DNA from: Treponema sp.
GTDB lineage: Bacteria > Spirochaetota > Spirochaetia > Treponematales > Breznakiellaceae
Assembly: GCA_031258505.1 (NCBI GenBank)
Contig: JAIRMT010000166.1
Coordinates: 1 to 6,675, forward strand
DNA: 6,675 bases
Reading direction: 5' to 3'
A program made the translations under genes and the position numbers. This document shows positions 5,508-6,675 of the stretch, one piece after another (within the stretch, counting starts at the first letter, position 1; every line of letters begins with the position of its first letter). The notes under the pieces are model-generated. The model was given only the letters and a program-made list of their open reading frames with translations, did no database searches and had not been told where the DNA came from.

Positions 5508-6674
5508 ATGACGTCTGTGGCAAAAGAGTACTGTACCGGTTGTTCTGCTTGTTATAGTATTTGTCCCAATAATTGTATACAGATGAAACCCGATAATGAA
5601 GGCTTCCTGTATCCTGAAATTGATACGAAAAAATGTATCCATTGTAATGTCTGTACCGAAATTTGTCCCGCTTTAAATAAACGGGAGTATCCCTCTGCCT
5701 TTGCGGTCATTAATAATGACGAGCATATACGCAGCGAAAGTACATCCGGTGGAATATTTAGTATACTGGCCGAAGCAATTATCGAACAAAATGGTGTAGT
5801 ATTTGGCGCGAAGTTCGACAATGATTTTGTGGTTGTACATGGTTCCGTAGATACTGTGGAAGGCATAGGAGTATTCCGCGGATCAAAATATGTACAAAGT
5901 GTTATAGGGGAAACGTTTAAAGAATGTAAAAATAATCTGGATAATGGTAAAAAGGTTTTATTTAGCGGAACGCCGTGTCAGATAGGAGGCTTAAAAGCCT
6001 ATTTACAAAAGGAGTATGAGAAGTTATTATGTGTTGATCTTATTTGCATGAGTGTGCCGTCTCCCAAAGTATGGAAAAAATATGTAGAATATAAAACAAA
6101 AGCAAGCGGTTCACGACCTAAAACGATAGCTTTCAGGTATAAGAATCCAAATTGGCAACCTTCTTCAATGCGTATTGAATTTGAGAATAATACGGTGTAT
6201 ACCGCAGCCAGCAATAAAGATTATTACTTGCGAATTTTTTCTTCTGAAATTTGTACGAGAAAATCTTGTTTCCACTGTAATTTTAGAACATTGAAACGGC
6301 AATCTGATATAACCATCGCCGATTTTTGGGGGATAGAACAAATATGCCCAGAAATGTATGACAATAAAGGAACATCGTTGGTTTTACTCAATTCATCTAA
6401 AGGGCATGAATTATTTCAGAAAATAAAAGGAAAATGTAAAATAAAAGAAACTGATATAGAAGACGCGATAAAACATAATCAATGCGCAATAAGATCGCGG
6501 GAAATTCAAAATAAGCAAAGCATGAATAAAAAAAGGCAAAAAGCATTTGCTTATTTGGATATATTGCCATTTGACAGACTGGTGAAAAGATATATTTATG
6601 ATTCGGTGGCAATAAGGAGTTATAGATTTATAAGAAGATGCCTAGGGAAAATAAAAAGGAGTATAATAAAGTAA
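5508..6674 (+). CDS. Two-[4Fe-4S] FrhB/FpoF-like (coenzyme F420 hydrogenase/dehydrogenase beta) family protein
   Basis: A 388-residue cytosolic iron-sulfur protein. The N-terminus holds two ferredoxin-type clusters: C9-C12-C15-C19 followed by P, and C43-C46-C49-C53 followed by P. The rest matches the FrhB N- and C-terminal domains: STSGGIFS (78-85), FRGSKYVQS (123-131), FSGTPCQIGGLKAYL (152-166), VPSPKVW (183-189), a cysteine group at C249, C254 and C257, and ADFWGIE (271-277). FrhB proteins pass electrons between Fe-S clusters, flavin and a deazaflavin or other acceptor. Bacterial members without F420 are common in exopolysaccharide clusters near pyruvyl-transferase genes, where their reaction is not well established. 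The usual C-H-G-V-P-S-P reads C180-M-S-V-P-S-P here. The C-terminus (about 340-388) is strongly basic. AGGAG at 5497-5501, six bases before ATG 5508, fixes the start. The gene is complete and far more AT-rich than its left neighbours, suggesting transfer. The family is secure; the electron partner and substrate are unknown. Confidence 0.92.
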   Translation: MTSVAKEYCTGCSACYSICPNNCIQMKPDNEGFLYPEIDTKKCIHCNVCTEICPALNKREYPSAFAVINNDEHIRSESTSGGIFSILAEAIIEQNGVVFGAKFDNDFVVVHGSVDTVEGIGVFRGSKYVQSVIGETFKECKNNLDNGKKVLFSGTPCQIGGLKAYLQKEYEKLLCVDLICMSVPSPKVWKKYVEYKTKASGSRPKTIAFRYKNPNWQPSSMRIEFENNTVYTAASNKDYYLRIFSSEICTRKSCFHCNFRTLKRQSDITIADFWGIEQICPEMYDNKGTSLVLLNSSKGHELFQKIKGKCKIKETDIEDAIKHNQCAIRSREIQNKQSMNKKRQKAFAYLDILPFDRLVKRYIYDSVAIRSYRFIRRCLGKIKRSIIK

Positions 6675-6675
6675 C

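Noticed and set aside
6656..6661. AAGGAG at the right edge as the ribosome binding site of a next gene
   Set aside because: At least 14 bases follow without a start codon before the window ends, so the spacing would be too long; it may simply be coding sequence of the FrhB-like gene's Lys-rich tail.

Overview
The window looks like chromosomal DNA of an anaerobic, probably Gram-positive (Bacillota-like) bacterium. The grounds are a uroporphyrinogen-decarboxylase-fold protein of the methyltransferase type, a TIGR02094-type alpha-glucan phosphorylase, an XRE regulator with the VNExWLRxGEGxMF signature common in Clostridia-like genomes, a ferredoxin-like F420-dehydrogenase-beta protein, and strong AGGAG-type ribosome binding sites. 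The taxonomic call is inference. No RNA gene, insertion sequence or CRISPR array was seen.

Layout. Bases 1-337 are non-coding: a degenerate YTGY tetranucleotide tract, a small GC hairpin, three tandem 24-bp repeats with palindromic cores, and a perfect 7-bp stem-loop. Next come a URO-D/MtaA-like protein (338-1303, +) and, tail-to-tail with a 6-bp overlap, a NUDIX hydrolase of the COG4112 kind (1298-1879, -). A 141-bp divergent intergenic region leads to a complete glycogen/alpha-glucan phosphorylase (2021-4561, +). A GC-rich imperfect inverted repeat separates it from a convergent XRE-family regulator (4700-5071, -). A 134-bp divergent promoter region with clear operator-like repeats separates the regulator from a 73-residue protein (5206-5427, +). 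After an 80-bp leader holding a perfect 8-bp inverted repeat comes a complete 388-residue two-[4Fe-4S] protein of the FrhB/FpoF-like family (5508-6674, +).

The right-hand 1.2 kb is much more AT-rich than the rest: 14 G+C in bases 6421-6480 against 41 in 3541-3600. Proteins of this FrhB-like type often sit in surface-polysaccharide clusters, so the right edge may be the start of a horizontally acquired polysaccharide locus, with the XRE/small-protein pair at its entrance (inference).

The most interesting observation is that the C-terminal part of the XRE regulator (residues 89-119) and the divergently encoded 73-residue protein (residues 16-46) align without gaps, with 13 of 31 residues identical. 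The small protein may be a partner or antagonist of the regulator that uses a shared interaction segment. The promoter region between them carries three CTTACT half-sites and a 7-7-7 palindrome over the probable -10 box of the small gene. The left part (URO-D, NUDIX, GlgP) looks like ordinary housekeeping or accessory metabolism with no evident shared pathway.
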